7,854 nucleotides of DNA from an uncultured Phycisphaerales bacterium (GTDB lineage Bacteria > Planctomycetota > Phycisphaerae > Phycisphaerales > SM1A02), in NCBI GenBank assembly GCA_946886375.1, contig CAMPIL010000166.1:1-7854 (forward strand), written 5' to 3'. This document shows, in pieces, positions 1-5,626 of this stretch; positions within the stretch are counted from its first letter, which is position 1; every line of letters starts with the position of its first letter. The notes beneath the pieces are model-generated. The model ran no database searches. It was given only the letters and a program-made list of their open reading frames with translations, and was not told the origin of the DNA. The position numbers were made by a program, and so were the translations under genes.

Positions 1-228
1 GTCGGCGACGTTGAACGGCACCTTGCCGGCAATCTGCACCGCATCGGTGTGGAACATCATCGTGCGGTCGAGAACGGCTTGCCCGGGCTTGCCGATCTTC
101 CCACTCATGAAATCCACCGCGAACCGGCCGATGCCCAGGGCCTGGTTGGAATCGCGCGGCAGGAGCACGGCGTTTCGGGCATCTATCGAAGGCGACGACT
201 TGGTCGTTGGCGCGGTGGCGGTAGGCAT
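1..228 (-). CDS. Unrecognised protein, N-terminal part only (runs off the left edge)
   Basis: An open frame on the minus strand starts at an ATG at 228-226 and stays open for 76 codons to base 1, so the C-terminus lies outside the window. The first 18 or so residues are Thr/Ser/Pro/Ala-rich and probably disordered. A more ordered part follows, including LLPRDSNQALGIGRFAVDF and DRTMMFHTDAVQIAGKVPFN. The third codon position is strongly G/C-biased, as in the confident genes here, and this is the main evidence that it is coding. I do not recognise the family and assign no function. No Shine-Dalgarno precedes the ATG, and the frame continues upstream of it without a nearby stop, so the start could be further out (for example a TTG at 240-238). 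There is no signal peptide or membrane segment in the visible part. Confidence 0.6.
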   Translation of the reverse strand, partial: MPTATAPTTKSSPSIDARNAVLLPRDSNQALGIGRFAVDFMSGKIGKPGQAVLDRTMMFHTDAVQIAGKVPFNVAD

Positions 229-681
229 GGGATGGATCAAGAAAAGGAGCGAATTCCAATGATGAACGAGCGTTTCACGAGAGGATTGCCATGATAGCCG
301 ACCTGATAAGCGAGCCGGACGACAGTGCGGGGCCGCCCGTGTTGGCCGAACCGGGTGCTCAACTGCTTGCAGTGGCGAGTTGGATATTGCAATCGACTCG
401 AACAATTTTGAATTGCGCATTGCAACCATCGCATCCCAATTGGTCGGCCGAGACAAGTCACACGAAACAGCACAAACTGCTCCGCCCAGGCAACGGCCTG
501 CATCATGCTGAGCTGCGACTGAAGCAGGAGATCGACGTAATCACCGAGGCTCAACTGGACCGAAATGGTGCGCTGCGTGCTTCATTTCCGGGTCATCCGA
601 CAGGCAATCAAACTTGGGGCGATGCGACATCCGATCGGGTCGCTGGCGCCTGAACATTCATCAACTTTCGCGAATTTGCTC
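229..681. other. About 450-bp stretch without a defensible gene
   Basis: Two competing frames cover this stretch, one on each strand, and neither resembles a known family. The plus frame 291-653 would encode 120 residues. Its ATG at 291 overlaps the stop (ATGA at 291-294) of an 11-codon frame that begins at 259 behind a good Shine-Dalgarno (AAAGGAG, 243-249). The minus frame 554-237 starts at a TTG. Its first 30 or so codons (YVDLLLQSQLSMMQAV...) look codon-like, but the rest is Cys/Arg-rich and implausible. Codon third-position bias is weaker than in neighbouring genes on both strands. The part around 386-425 is locally AT-rich, with an ATTGCAA repeat (386-392 and 419-425) and a small inverted repeat CAATT/AATTG (403-407 and 411-415). 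It may be a decayed gene plus regulatory DNA. Confidence 0.35.
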
Positions 682-709
682 TTGACAGACGCGAATCCGG
701 CTGTAGTTT
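682..709 (+). promoter_or_regulatory. Promoter of the tetR operon
   Basis: A perfect -35 hexamer TTGACA lies at 682-687. With a 16-bp spacer it is followed by TAGTTT (704-709), which matches TATAAT at three positions. Transcription would start around 716, inside the operator dyad, leaving a leader of about 14 nt before the ATG at 730. The assignment is by sequence match only. Confidence 0.55.
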
Positions 710-730
710 GTTGATTGATCGTTCAACCAA
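707..730. promoter_or_regulatory. Dyad operator over the tetR start
   Basis: A 24-bp imperfect palindrome is centred between 718 and 719. The core is TTGA-N2-GATC-N2-TCAA (711-726), and GTTGA/TCAAC with outer TT/AA extends it to 18 symmetric positions out of 24. It overlaps the putative -10, the transcription start and the first base of the regulator's ATG. A dyad in this place is the usual autoregulatory site of TetR-family repressors, so binding here would shut the whole three-gene operon. The dyad is read directly; its use by this TetR is inferred. Confidence 0.6.
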
Positions 731-1380
731 TGACGCCAGCCAAGACGCAACCTGACACCCGCGATCGCCTGATTCACGCAGCCATGGAACTGTTCCAGCA
801 GCAGGGATATGGCGCGACCGGCGTGGCCCAGATCCTCAAGGCAGCCGAGGCAAACTCCGGCAGCCTGTACTACTTCTTCCCCACCAAGGAAGACCTGCTG
901 CTGGCGGTGCTCGAGAAATACAAGCAGATGCTCTACCCGGTGCTGCTCGACCCCATCTTCAGCCGCATCAGCGATCCGATCGAACGCATCTTCGGCCTGC
1001 TCGATGGCTATCGACAGTTCATCATCATGACGAACTACACCTTCGGCTGCCCGATCGGCAATCTCGCGCTGGAACTGGCCCACACGCACCCCAGCGTGCG
1101 CAAACTGATCGCGGACAACTTTCAGGGTTGGCGCGATGCGGTGCAGAAGTGCCTGGACGAGGCAGGCGACCGATTTCCCGCCGAGGTCGATCGTGCCGAA
1201 CTCGCCTCCTTCGTGCTTACGGTGATGGAAGGCGGCGTAATGCAGGCGCGGGCGTATCGAAGCCTGGAACCGTTCGACACCGCCGTCACGCAACTGCGAG
1301 ATTACATCGATCGACTGCTCAATGACGGAACAACCTGGACCACGCCGCGGCGAGATCGCGATTTCGAATCGCGCCCGTGA
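730..1380 (+). CDS. TetR/AcrR-family transcriptional repressor
   Basis: The 216-residue product has the TetR layout. The N-terminal DNA-binding domain (about 8-56) contains a helix-turn-helix ending in the typical GSLYYFFPTKEDLL (44-57), and an all-helical ligand-binding and dimerisation domain follows. The segment GCPIGNLALEL (106-116) resembles the TetR subgroup that includes Bacillus LmrA/YxaF. Proteins of this kind bind operator DNA as dimers and release it when a small molecule binds; the ligand here is unknown. I chose the ATG at 730 because the DNA-binding domain starts soon after it. A TTG at 715 in the same frame would add five residues but lies inside the operator. There is no Shine-Dalgarno. 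It is the first gene of an operon with the DUF1761 gene (21-nt gap) and the secreted SRPBCC gene, which it probably controls along with itself. The C-terminal tail (201-216) is charged and probably disordered. Confidence 0.93.
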   Translation: MTPAKTQPDTRDRLIHAAMELFQQQGYGATGVAQILKAAEANSGSLYYFFPTKEDLLLAVLEKYKQMLYPVLLDPIFSRISDPIERIFGLLDGYRQFIIMTNYTFGCPIGNLALELAHTHPSVRKLIADNFQGWRDAVQKCLDEAGDRFPAEVDRAELASFVLTVMEGGVMQARAYRSLEPFDTAVTQLRDYIDRLLNDGTTWTTPRRDRDFESRP

Positions 1381-1401
1381 ATTGCTCTCAAGGAGTACGA
1401 C

Positions 1402-1827
1402 ATGCCCTCTATCAATTTCGGTGAAATCAATTGGCTTGCGGTGATTGTGGTTGCGCTGGGGGCGTTCATGCTGGGCGGAATGTGGTATGGCGTGCTGTTT
1501 GGAACGCCTTGGAGCAAGGCACAGGGCTGGACCGATGAGCAAGTCGCGGCGATCAAGGCTGGCATGTCGCCGGCGAAATTCTTCGGCGGGATGATCGCGT
1601 CATATCTCGTCCTCGCCACGGTCATCGCGCTGCTGGCAAACGCGTGCAGCGTCCAGAACGCGGCGCACGGGCTCGTGCTGGGTGCGATGACATGGGTCAT
1701 TGTCGCCTGCGTGACGCTGACGCATCATCTCGCCAGCGGAAAAGCGATGCTGGCGTTCGTCATCGATGCAAGTCTCGAATTGATTTATCTGCTGGGCATG
1801 GGCGCGGTCATCGGCGCGTGGCGATGA
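1402..1827 (+). CDS. DUF1761-family four-helix membrane protein
   Basis: The 141-residue protein has four hydrophobic segments, at about 10-33, 60-82, 88-108 and 116-138, which predict an integral inner-membrane protein. The order of features matches DUF1761 proteins: a first helix carrying LGGMWYGVLFG, a short soluble loop (WSKAQGWTDEQVAAIKAGMSP, about 37-57) with a helical acidic stretch, then three more helices with THHLASGK between the last two. The biochemical role of the family is not known to me. The start is well supported: AAGGAG at 1390-1395 sits six bases before the ATG. It lies 21 nt after the TetR gene and 65 nt before the secreted SRPBCC gene on the same strand, so it is probably co-transcribed and under the same repressor. 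The context suggests an envelope or small-molecule response, which is inference. Confidence 0.85.
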   Translation: MPSINFGEINWLAVIVVALGAFMLGGMWYGVLFGTPWSKAQGWTDEQVAAIKAGMSPAKFFGGMIASYLVLATVIALLANACSVQNAAHGLVLGAMTWVIVACVTLTHHLASGKAMLAFVIDASLELIYLLGMGAVIGAWR

Positions 1828-1892
1828 ACCTTGCAGCATCTCAGTTCCGACCATTTCGCGGCACATTCAACCGACTCAGGAAGGATTGAGCA

Positions 1893-2936
1893 ATGAATCT
1901 TCGCACGATGTTTGCAGCGTTTGTGTTTGGATTGACCGCACCGTTGGCTCAGGCAGAGCGCACGCTTGAACATGAAGCGGTGATTGCCGCGCCTGTGGCC
2001 GATGTCTGGAACGCCTGGACCACCAATGAAGGCTTCGCATCGTGGGCGGTGGCCAAGGCCGAGATCGATCTTCGCATCGGCGGCGAAATGCGCACGAGTT
2101 ACAACCCGCAAAGTACGCTGCACGATGAGCACACCATCGTCAACCGGATCATCTCGTTCCAGCCGCAGCGCATGCTCTCGATCAGGAACGAGCAGGCGCC
2201 CGCCGGGTTCAAGAATCCCGAACTGTTTCAAAGCACATGGACGGTGATTTACTTTGAGCCCCTTGCTTCGCAGCAGACCCGCATCCGCTGCGTGGGCATG
2301 GGGTACGGCGAAGGTCCGGCGTGGGATGACATCTTCGCCAAGTTCAAGGCCGGCAACCAGTGGACGCTTGACAAGTTGCGCGAGAAATTCGCGAGCGGCC
2401 AGGTCAATCAGCACAATGACGCAGACCAGGTTCTGACGGTGCTGGCGAGGCAGGTCGGCGGGGATTGGATTCACGAGAACACGCTTCCGGATGGAAAGGT
2501 CTTCCGCGCCCGCACGATGATGGAGTTCGCCCCGGACGGTCGTTCATTGTGCGCCAAGGGATGGCTCAGCGGATCCGGTGGCATGATGCCGCACACCTCG
2601 ATGCAAATCTGGCGCGAACCGGCTGTGGCGAAGGGTGGGCCCGCCGGCCCGGTTCGCTTTCAGGGCATCAACGAACACGGCGCGGTGGCGCGAGGCGAAA
2701 TCCGCCTCGGTGGTCCCAGCCAACTGGAATGGGACTGGCTGGCCACCGAGACCAATGGCGAAGCGGTCCGCTACCACATCACCACCACGGTGGAAGATGA
2801 AAACCACTATCGTTTTCGGCTGATGCTGCCGGATCAAACCGGCGCGGGCGGCGAACCCCGGGAACTGGTCAACATCGTGTACACCCGCGTGCAAGAATTG
2901 CCTGCGGCATTCACGATGGTCGGGTCGAGCCACTGA
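1893..2936 (+). CDS. Secreted two-domain protein: AHSA1-like SRPBCC domain plus C-terminal beta-rich domain
   Basis: The 347-residue protein begins with a short Sec-type signal peptide (hydrophobic 6-18, likely cleavage after AQA at residue 21), so it should act outside the cytoplasm. Residues about 24-167 form an SRPBCC/START-like domain of the AHSA1 type, seen in EAVIAAPVADVWNAWTT near its start, followed by RIGGEMR and FQPQRMLSIRNE, and a C-terminal helix with NQWTLDKLREKF. This fold makes a hydrophobic cavity that commonly binds small lipophilic molecules. A second domain (about 185-335, GGDWIHENTLPDG... FAPDGRSLCAKGW... EWDWLA... YRFRLML) is predicted beta-rich and resembles DUF1579-like or lipocalin-like modules that measure or bind ligands; this call is weaker. 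A good Shine-Dalgarno (AGGAAGG, 1878-1884) sets the ATG. It is the last gene of the TetR operon. AHSA1-type proteins are usually cytoplasmic and single-domain, so export and the added domain are unusual. Confidence 0.8.
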   Translation: MNLRTMFAAFVFGLTAPLAQAERTLEHEAVIAAPVADVWNAWTTNEGFASWAVAKAEIDLRIGGEMRTSYNPQSTLHDEHTIVNRIISFQPQRMLSIRNEQAPAGFKNPELFQSTWTVIYFEPLASQQTRIRCVGMGYGEGPAWDDIFAKFKAGNQWTLDKLREKFASGQVNQHNDADQVLTVLARQVGGDWIHENTLPDGKVFRARTMMEFAPDGRSLCAKGWLSGSGGMMPHTSMQIWREPAVAKGGPAGPVRFQGINEHGAVARGEIRLGGPSQLEWDWLATETNGEAVRYHITTTVEDENHYRFRLMLPDQTGAGGEPRELVNIVYTRVQELPAAFTMVGSSH

Positions 2937-2992
2937 ACGCCGGTGTTGCGCTTCGTCTCCTCGCACGCGCAGTTGGTGACGAGCTCGGTGAG

Positions 2993-3019
2993 CCGAATCC
3001 GCACTCAACCCGAATCCGC
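2993..3019 (+). repeat. Short direct repeat upstream of the phosphofructokinase
   Basis: The ten-base sequence CCGAATCCGC occurs at 2993-3002 and again at 3010-3019, a 17-base period, just upstream of the putative phosphofructokinase -10. It could be a tandem activator or repressor site, or chance. No other copy is evident in the window. Confidence 0.3.
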
Positions 3020-3036
3020 CAAGGGCATCCTTGCGG

Positions 3037-3042
3037 TATCCT
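3037..3042 (+). promoter_or_regulatory. Putative -10 element of the phosphofructokinase gene
   Basis: TATCCT matches TATAAT at four positions and ends eight bases before the ATG at 3051. No convincing -35 is seen 15-19 bases upstream and there is no Shine-Dalgarno. If the hexamer is used, the transcript would begin at or next to the start codon (leaderless). Confidence 0.35.
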
Positions 3043-3050
3043 GAGCCGCC

Positions 3051-4292
3051 ATGGACCTGATCCAGGGCAACGCGGTCATCGGCCAGTCAGGCGGCCCCAC
3101 CGCCGTCATCAATCAATCGCTCATCGGCGTTATCGAGGGCCTGCGCGGCGGTCTGCACGCTGCGGGCATAGTGAAGAAAATCTACGGCATGCGGCACGGC
3201 GTGCACGGATTGATCGCCGGCGAATTGTACGACTTCACCGACACCCATCAGGATCGACTGGACAGGCTCGCCGCCACGCCTTCGGCCTGCCTTGGCTCCA
3301 CGCGCGACAAGCCTGATGAGGAGTATTGCCGGCGAATTCTCCAGGCGTGCGAAAAGCACAGCATGCGGTATTTCTTCTACATCGGCGGGAATGACTCGTG
3401 CGAGACCTGCCGCATCATCAGCGAAATGGCGAAAGCCGCGCACTACGACATGCGGTGCTTTCACGTTCCCAAGACCATCGATAACGACCTGGTGGAGAAC
3501 GATCACTGCCCGGGGTATCCATCCGCGGCGCGGTTTGTCGCGATGGCGTGCATGGCGGATTTCCTGGACAACATCAGCCTGCCCGGCATCAAGATCAACG
3601 TGGTGATGGGGCGCAACGCGGGATTCCTCACCGCCGCGTCGGCGCTGGCGCGGCGGCAGGACTGGGATGAGCCGCTGCATTCCACTGATGGCCCGCAACT
3701 GATCTACCTGCCGGAAGTGCCGTTTGAGATCGATCGCTTTGTCGCCGATGTCGAGTCGATTTACACCAGGAAGAATCGCTGCCACATCGCGGTGAGCGAG
3801 GGCATCCGCGATAAGGACGGGCAATCGATCGGCGCCCAGTTGATCAAGGGTGGGCAGGTGGATGCGCACGGCAACGTGCAGTTGTCTGGGTCTGGTTCGC
3901 TGGGCGATTCGCTGGCGGATTTTCTCAAGGAGAAGTTGACGCCGGCGGGCGGGAAGCCGCCGCGCGTGCGGGCTGACACATTTGGCTACGTGCAGCGATG
4001 CTGGCCTGACCCATCGCCGATTGATGCGCGTGAGGCAAGGCGATGCGGACGCTACGCGGCACAGTTGGCGATCGCCGGCCGAGAAAGCGGATCAATCGTT
4101 GTCAAGCGATGCACGGAGCGCGGCAGTCAGCCGTATGTCAGCGATTTCGGTTGCGTGGAGTTGGGCGCGGTCGCCGCGAAAACGCGCATCATGCCGCCGG
4201 AGTTCATCAAGGGCACGAACAACGTCAGCCGGGCATTCCTGGATTATTGCCGGCCGCTGGTGGGCGACTTGCCGGGCTTTGAGCGGCTGTGA
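3051..4292 (+). CDS. pfp: 6-phosphofructokinase, PPi-dependent type (diphosphate--fructose-6-phosphate 1-phosphotransferase)
   Basis: The 413-residue cytoplasmic enzyme phosphorylates fructose 6-phosphate to fructose 1,6-bisphosphate. PFK motifs appear in order: GQSGGPTAVIN (11-21), LGSTR (81-85), IGGNDS (111-116), PKTIDND (140-146), VVMGRNAGFL (184-193), PEVPF (221-225), SEGIR (249-253) and FGYVQR (311-316). Two positions decide the phosphoryl donor in this family. An Asp replaces the Gly of the ATP-type GGDG (here GGND, D115), and a Lys replaces the Gly of ATP-type PGTIDND (K141). Both point to pyrophosphate, which makes the reaction reversible. D144 is the expected catalytic base and M186-R188 the sugar-phosphate binding turn. 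The family often carries GGDD; GGND is a variant also known in other PPi-type or related PFKs. The gene appears monocistronic, 114 nt after the TetR operon, and convergent with the small gene at 4357. A non-PPi donor is possible but less likely. Confidence 0.92.
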   Translation: MDLIQGNAVIGQSGGPTAVINQSLIGVIEGLRGGLHAAGIVKKIYGMRHGVHGLIAGELYDFTDTHQDRLDRLAATPSACLGSTRDKPDEEYCRRILQACEKHSMRYFFYIGGNDSCETCRIISEMAKAAHYDMRCFHVPKTIDNDLVENDHCPGYPSAARFVAMACMADFLDNISLPGIKINVVMGRNAGFLTAASALARRQDWDEPLHSTDGPQLIYLPEVPFEIDRFVADVESIYTRKNRCHIAVSEGIRDKDGQSIGAQLIKGGQVDAHGNVQLSGSGSLGDSLADFLKEKLTPAGGKPPRVRADTFGYVQRCWPDPSPIDAREARRCGRYAAQLAIAGRESGSIVVKRCTERGSQPYVSDFGCVELGAVAAKTRIMPPEFIKGTNNVSRAFLDYCRPLVGDLPGFERL

Positions 4293-4300
4293 CGCCGACC

Positions 4301-4321
4301 CCGGGGACAGGACTCCCCAGG
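4301..4321. terminator. Possible hairpin between convergent genes
   Basis: GGGGA (4303-4307) pairs with TCCCC (4314-4318) around a six-base loop, and CC (4301-4302) can add two pairs with GG (4320-4321) across a one-base bulge. It begins nine bases after the phosphofructokinase stop and lies 36 bases downstream of the small minus-strand gene's stop. It has no T-tract, so it could be a weak bidirectional terminator, an RNA-stabilising hairpin or a REP-like palindrome. Confidence 0.35.
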
Positions 4322-4356
4322 CTTTGCCGCCTGCTCCTGAACCACCCCCGTGCCGA

Positions 4357-4464
4357 TTACATCGCGCCCATCTTCTTCGCGCGTTTCTCGGCTCGCTTTT
4401 CCTTCAGCGACTTCATGGCGGGCTTCTTCTTTTCTTTGCTCTTGCGTTGTTCTTTGTTGGCCAT
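4357..4464 (-). CDS. Small, very basic protein (35 residues)
   Basis: An ATG at 4464-4462 opens a 35-codon frame ending in TAA at 4359-4357. The product contains 12 Lys and 3 Arg against 4 Glu. It begins MANKEQRKSKEKKKPAMKSL and ends in alternating KEKR/EKRAKK repeats, which predicts a single charged helix or a disordered nucleic-acid-binding tail. I know similar Lys-rich small proteins (MA-x-K...KEKKKP pattern) as uncharacterised ORFs in many bacteria, but assign no function. Support comes from a promoter placed just upstream on the same strand (4471-4498) and from its position in an otherwise gene-free gap between two confident genes. The coding bias of so short a frame cannot be tested by eye. 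There is no Shine-Dalgarno, so translation may be leaderless. It is divergent from the pseudouridine synthase (50-nt gap); an RNA- or ribosome-related role would fit that neighbour but is speculation. Confidence 0.65.
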   Translation of the reverse strand: MANKEQRKSKEKKKPAMKSLKEKRAEKRAKKMGAM

Positions 4465-4470
4465 GACGAA

Positions 4471-4498
4471 AGTGTAACGCCTGTGCGGCCAATTTCAA
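4471..4498 (-). promoter_or_regulatory. Promoter of the small basic gene
   Basis: Read on the minus strand, TTGAAA (4498-4493, five of six matches to TTGACA), a 16-bp spacer and TACACT (4476-4471, four of six matches to TATAAT) form a reasonable sigma-70-type promoter. The -10 ends six bases before the ATG at 4464, so the predicted transcript has essentially no leader. Confidence 0.5.
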
Positions 4499-4503
4499 CG
4501 GCA

Positions 4504-4509
4504 TACAGT
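4504..4509 (+). promoter_or_regulatory. Weak -10-like element of the pseudouridine synthase gene
   Basis: TACAGT matches TATAAT at four positions and ends five bases before the ATG at 4515. No -35 match is seen at the right spacing and no Shine-Dalgarno precedes the ATG. This would be the divergent partner of the promoter at 4471-4498. Confidence 0.3.
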
Positions 4510-4514
4510 TGGCG

Positions 4515-5459
4515 ATGAAGACGCTCCAACGAACCTGCGACTTCGGGCCGCCGTCGCCGGGCGACACGCTCGCTGTCGGCCGGGCTGACCGCGTGGTGCA
4601 GGAACTGACGGCACTGTCGCGCGGCGCCGTGCGCGGGCTGTTCGACCAAGGCTGCGTGAGCGTCAACAACCAGCCATGCACCCGGCCGCAAACCTCGCTG
4701 CAGACTGGTGACCGCGTGCAGGTGCGCTATGACCCGCACCGCCGTTACAAGGAATCCGCCAAACGCAAACCCGATCCGGCGTTCGATTCGATCTACGAAG
4801 ATGAACACTTGATGGTGGTGAACAAGTCGCCCCATGTCTTCACCGTGCCCGCCAAGACCGACAAAGGCAAGACGCTGGTTGCCGCCTTGGAGCAGCACAT
4901 CACGCGCGAAGTGCAGCGCAGCCGGAACCGGCCCGCGCACGTTCACATTGTTCAGCGGTTGGACCGCGGCGTCTCGGGCGTGCTGGTGGCGGCGAAATCA
5001 GCCAAGATCGCAGCCGACTTGCGCGAACAGTTCGCATCGCGCAAGCCGAAGCGGCAATACATCGCCATCGTCAGCGGAGAAATCGAGCAGCGCCAGGGAA
5101 CCATTCGCAGTCACATGGCCACAGCGAAAAATCTGAACCGATATTCCACAGACAAGCCCGGCCAGGGTGAACTGGCGATCACGCACTATCAGGTGATCGC
5201 GCGGCCGCGCGGCGCTACTGCCCTGCAGGTGCGGCTGGAAACTGGCCGACGGAACCAGATTCGCGTCCACTTTGCCGAGGCAGGTCATCCCGTGCTGGGT
5301 GACAAGCGGTACCGGCCGGACCTTTCGGTTCATCCGAAATGGAAGGCCAGGCGGCTGGCGCTGCACGCGGCGACACTGGAGTTTGTGCATCCGGTGACGG
5401 GAAAGGCGATGCAGTTTGAATCGCCGCTGCCGCGCGAGTTTCAACCGTTCATGCGATGA
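4515..5459 (+). CDS. RluA-family RNA pseudouridine synthase with S4 domain
   Basis: The 314-residue protein isomerises uridine to pseudouridine in RNA, most often in 23S rRNA for this family. An N-terminal S4 RNA-binding domain spans about 17-73 (SRGAVRGLFDQGCVSVNN... TGDRVQVRY). The catalytic domain follows, opening with YEDEHLMVVNKSPHVFTVPA (94-113). The catalytic-loop motif is QRLDRGVSG (147-155), with D150 the expected catalytic Asp. The usual His before RLD is Gln here. Later signatures are ETGRRNQIRVHFAEAGHPVLGDKRY and RLALHAATLEFVHPVTG. Length and order match RluC/RluD-type enzymes, but the target uridine cannot be told from sequence, so no symbol is given. I used the ATG at 4515; an in-frame TTG at 4509 would add two residues. 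The gene seems monocistronic, divergent from the small basic gene and convergent with the fbp operon. Confidence 0.93.
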   Translation: MKTLQRTCDFGPPSPGDTLAVGRADRVVQELTALSRGAVRGLFDQGCVSVNNQPCTRPQTSLQTGDRVQVRYDPHRRYKESAKRKPDPAFDSIYEDEHLMVVNKSPHVFTVPAKTDKGKTLVAALEQHITREVQRSRNRPAHVHIVQRLDRGVSGVLVAAKSAKIAADLREQFASRKPKRQYIAIVSGEIEQRQGTIRSHMATAKNLNRYSTDKPGQGELAITHYQVIARPRGATALQVRLETGRRNQIRVHFAEAGHPVLGDKRYRPDLSVHPKWKARRLALHAATLEFVHPVTGKAMQFESPLPREFQPFMR

Positions 5460-5531
5460 GTGTGAGGAGAGAGCCGGCGCGATCACCACGCGCGGCGCGA
5501 CTTCACTGCGCTGCGGCGCACGACGAGCGAA

Positions 5532-5549
5532 CCTTTTTACCCAAAAAGG
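5532..5549. terminator. Possible bidirectional terminator hairpin
   Basis: CCTTTTT (5532-5538) and AAAAAGG (5543-5549) form a seven-pair stem with a four-base ACCC loop. It lies between the convergent pseudouridine synthase and SEC-C genes, where a terminator is expected. The stem is AT-rich and lacks a clear trailing T-run, so its strength is doubtful. The 167-bp gap shows no gene. Confidence 0.4.
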
Positions 5550-5626
5550 CAAATAAGGTCAGCCAATAGCCGCGTCGATGAGGTCCGCGGGTTCGGTGTT
5601 TTTCAATGCAGCGTCACGTGCCGCGC

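Noticed and set aside
386..425. ATTGCAA repeats and CAATT/AATTG inverted repeat as a possible operator or attachment site
   Set aside because: The arms are only five to eight bases, in a locally AT-rich stretch; no recombinase, tRNA or regulator is adjacent to give them meaning.
661..1542. 293-codon open frame on the minus strand across the TetR gene
   Set aside because: It is antisense to a clear TetR gene and its translation (His/Arg/Glu-rich, no family signature) is typical of a GC-rich shadow frame.
1785..2474. 229-codon minus-strand frame across the SRPBCC gene
   Set aside because: It overlaps a gene with a signal peptide, a Shine-Dalgarno and domain similarity; the antisense translation shows no family.
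3087..3869. 260-codon minus-strand frame inside the phosphofructokinase gene
   Set aside because: It is the mirror frame of a well-conserved enzyme, with no recognisable motif of its own.
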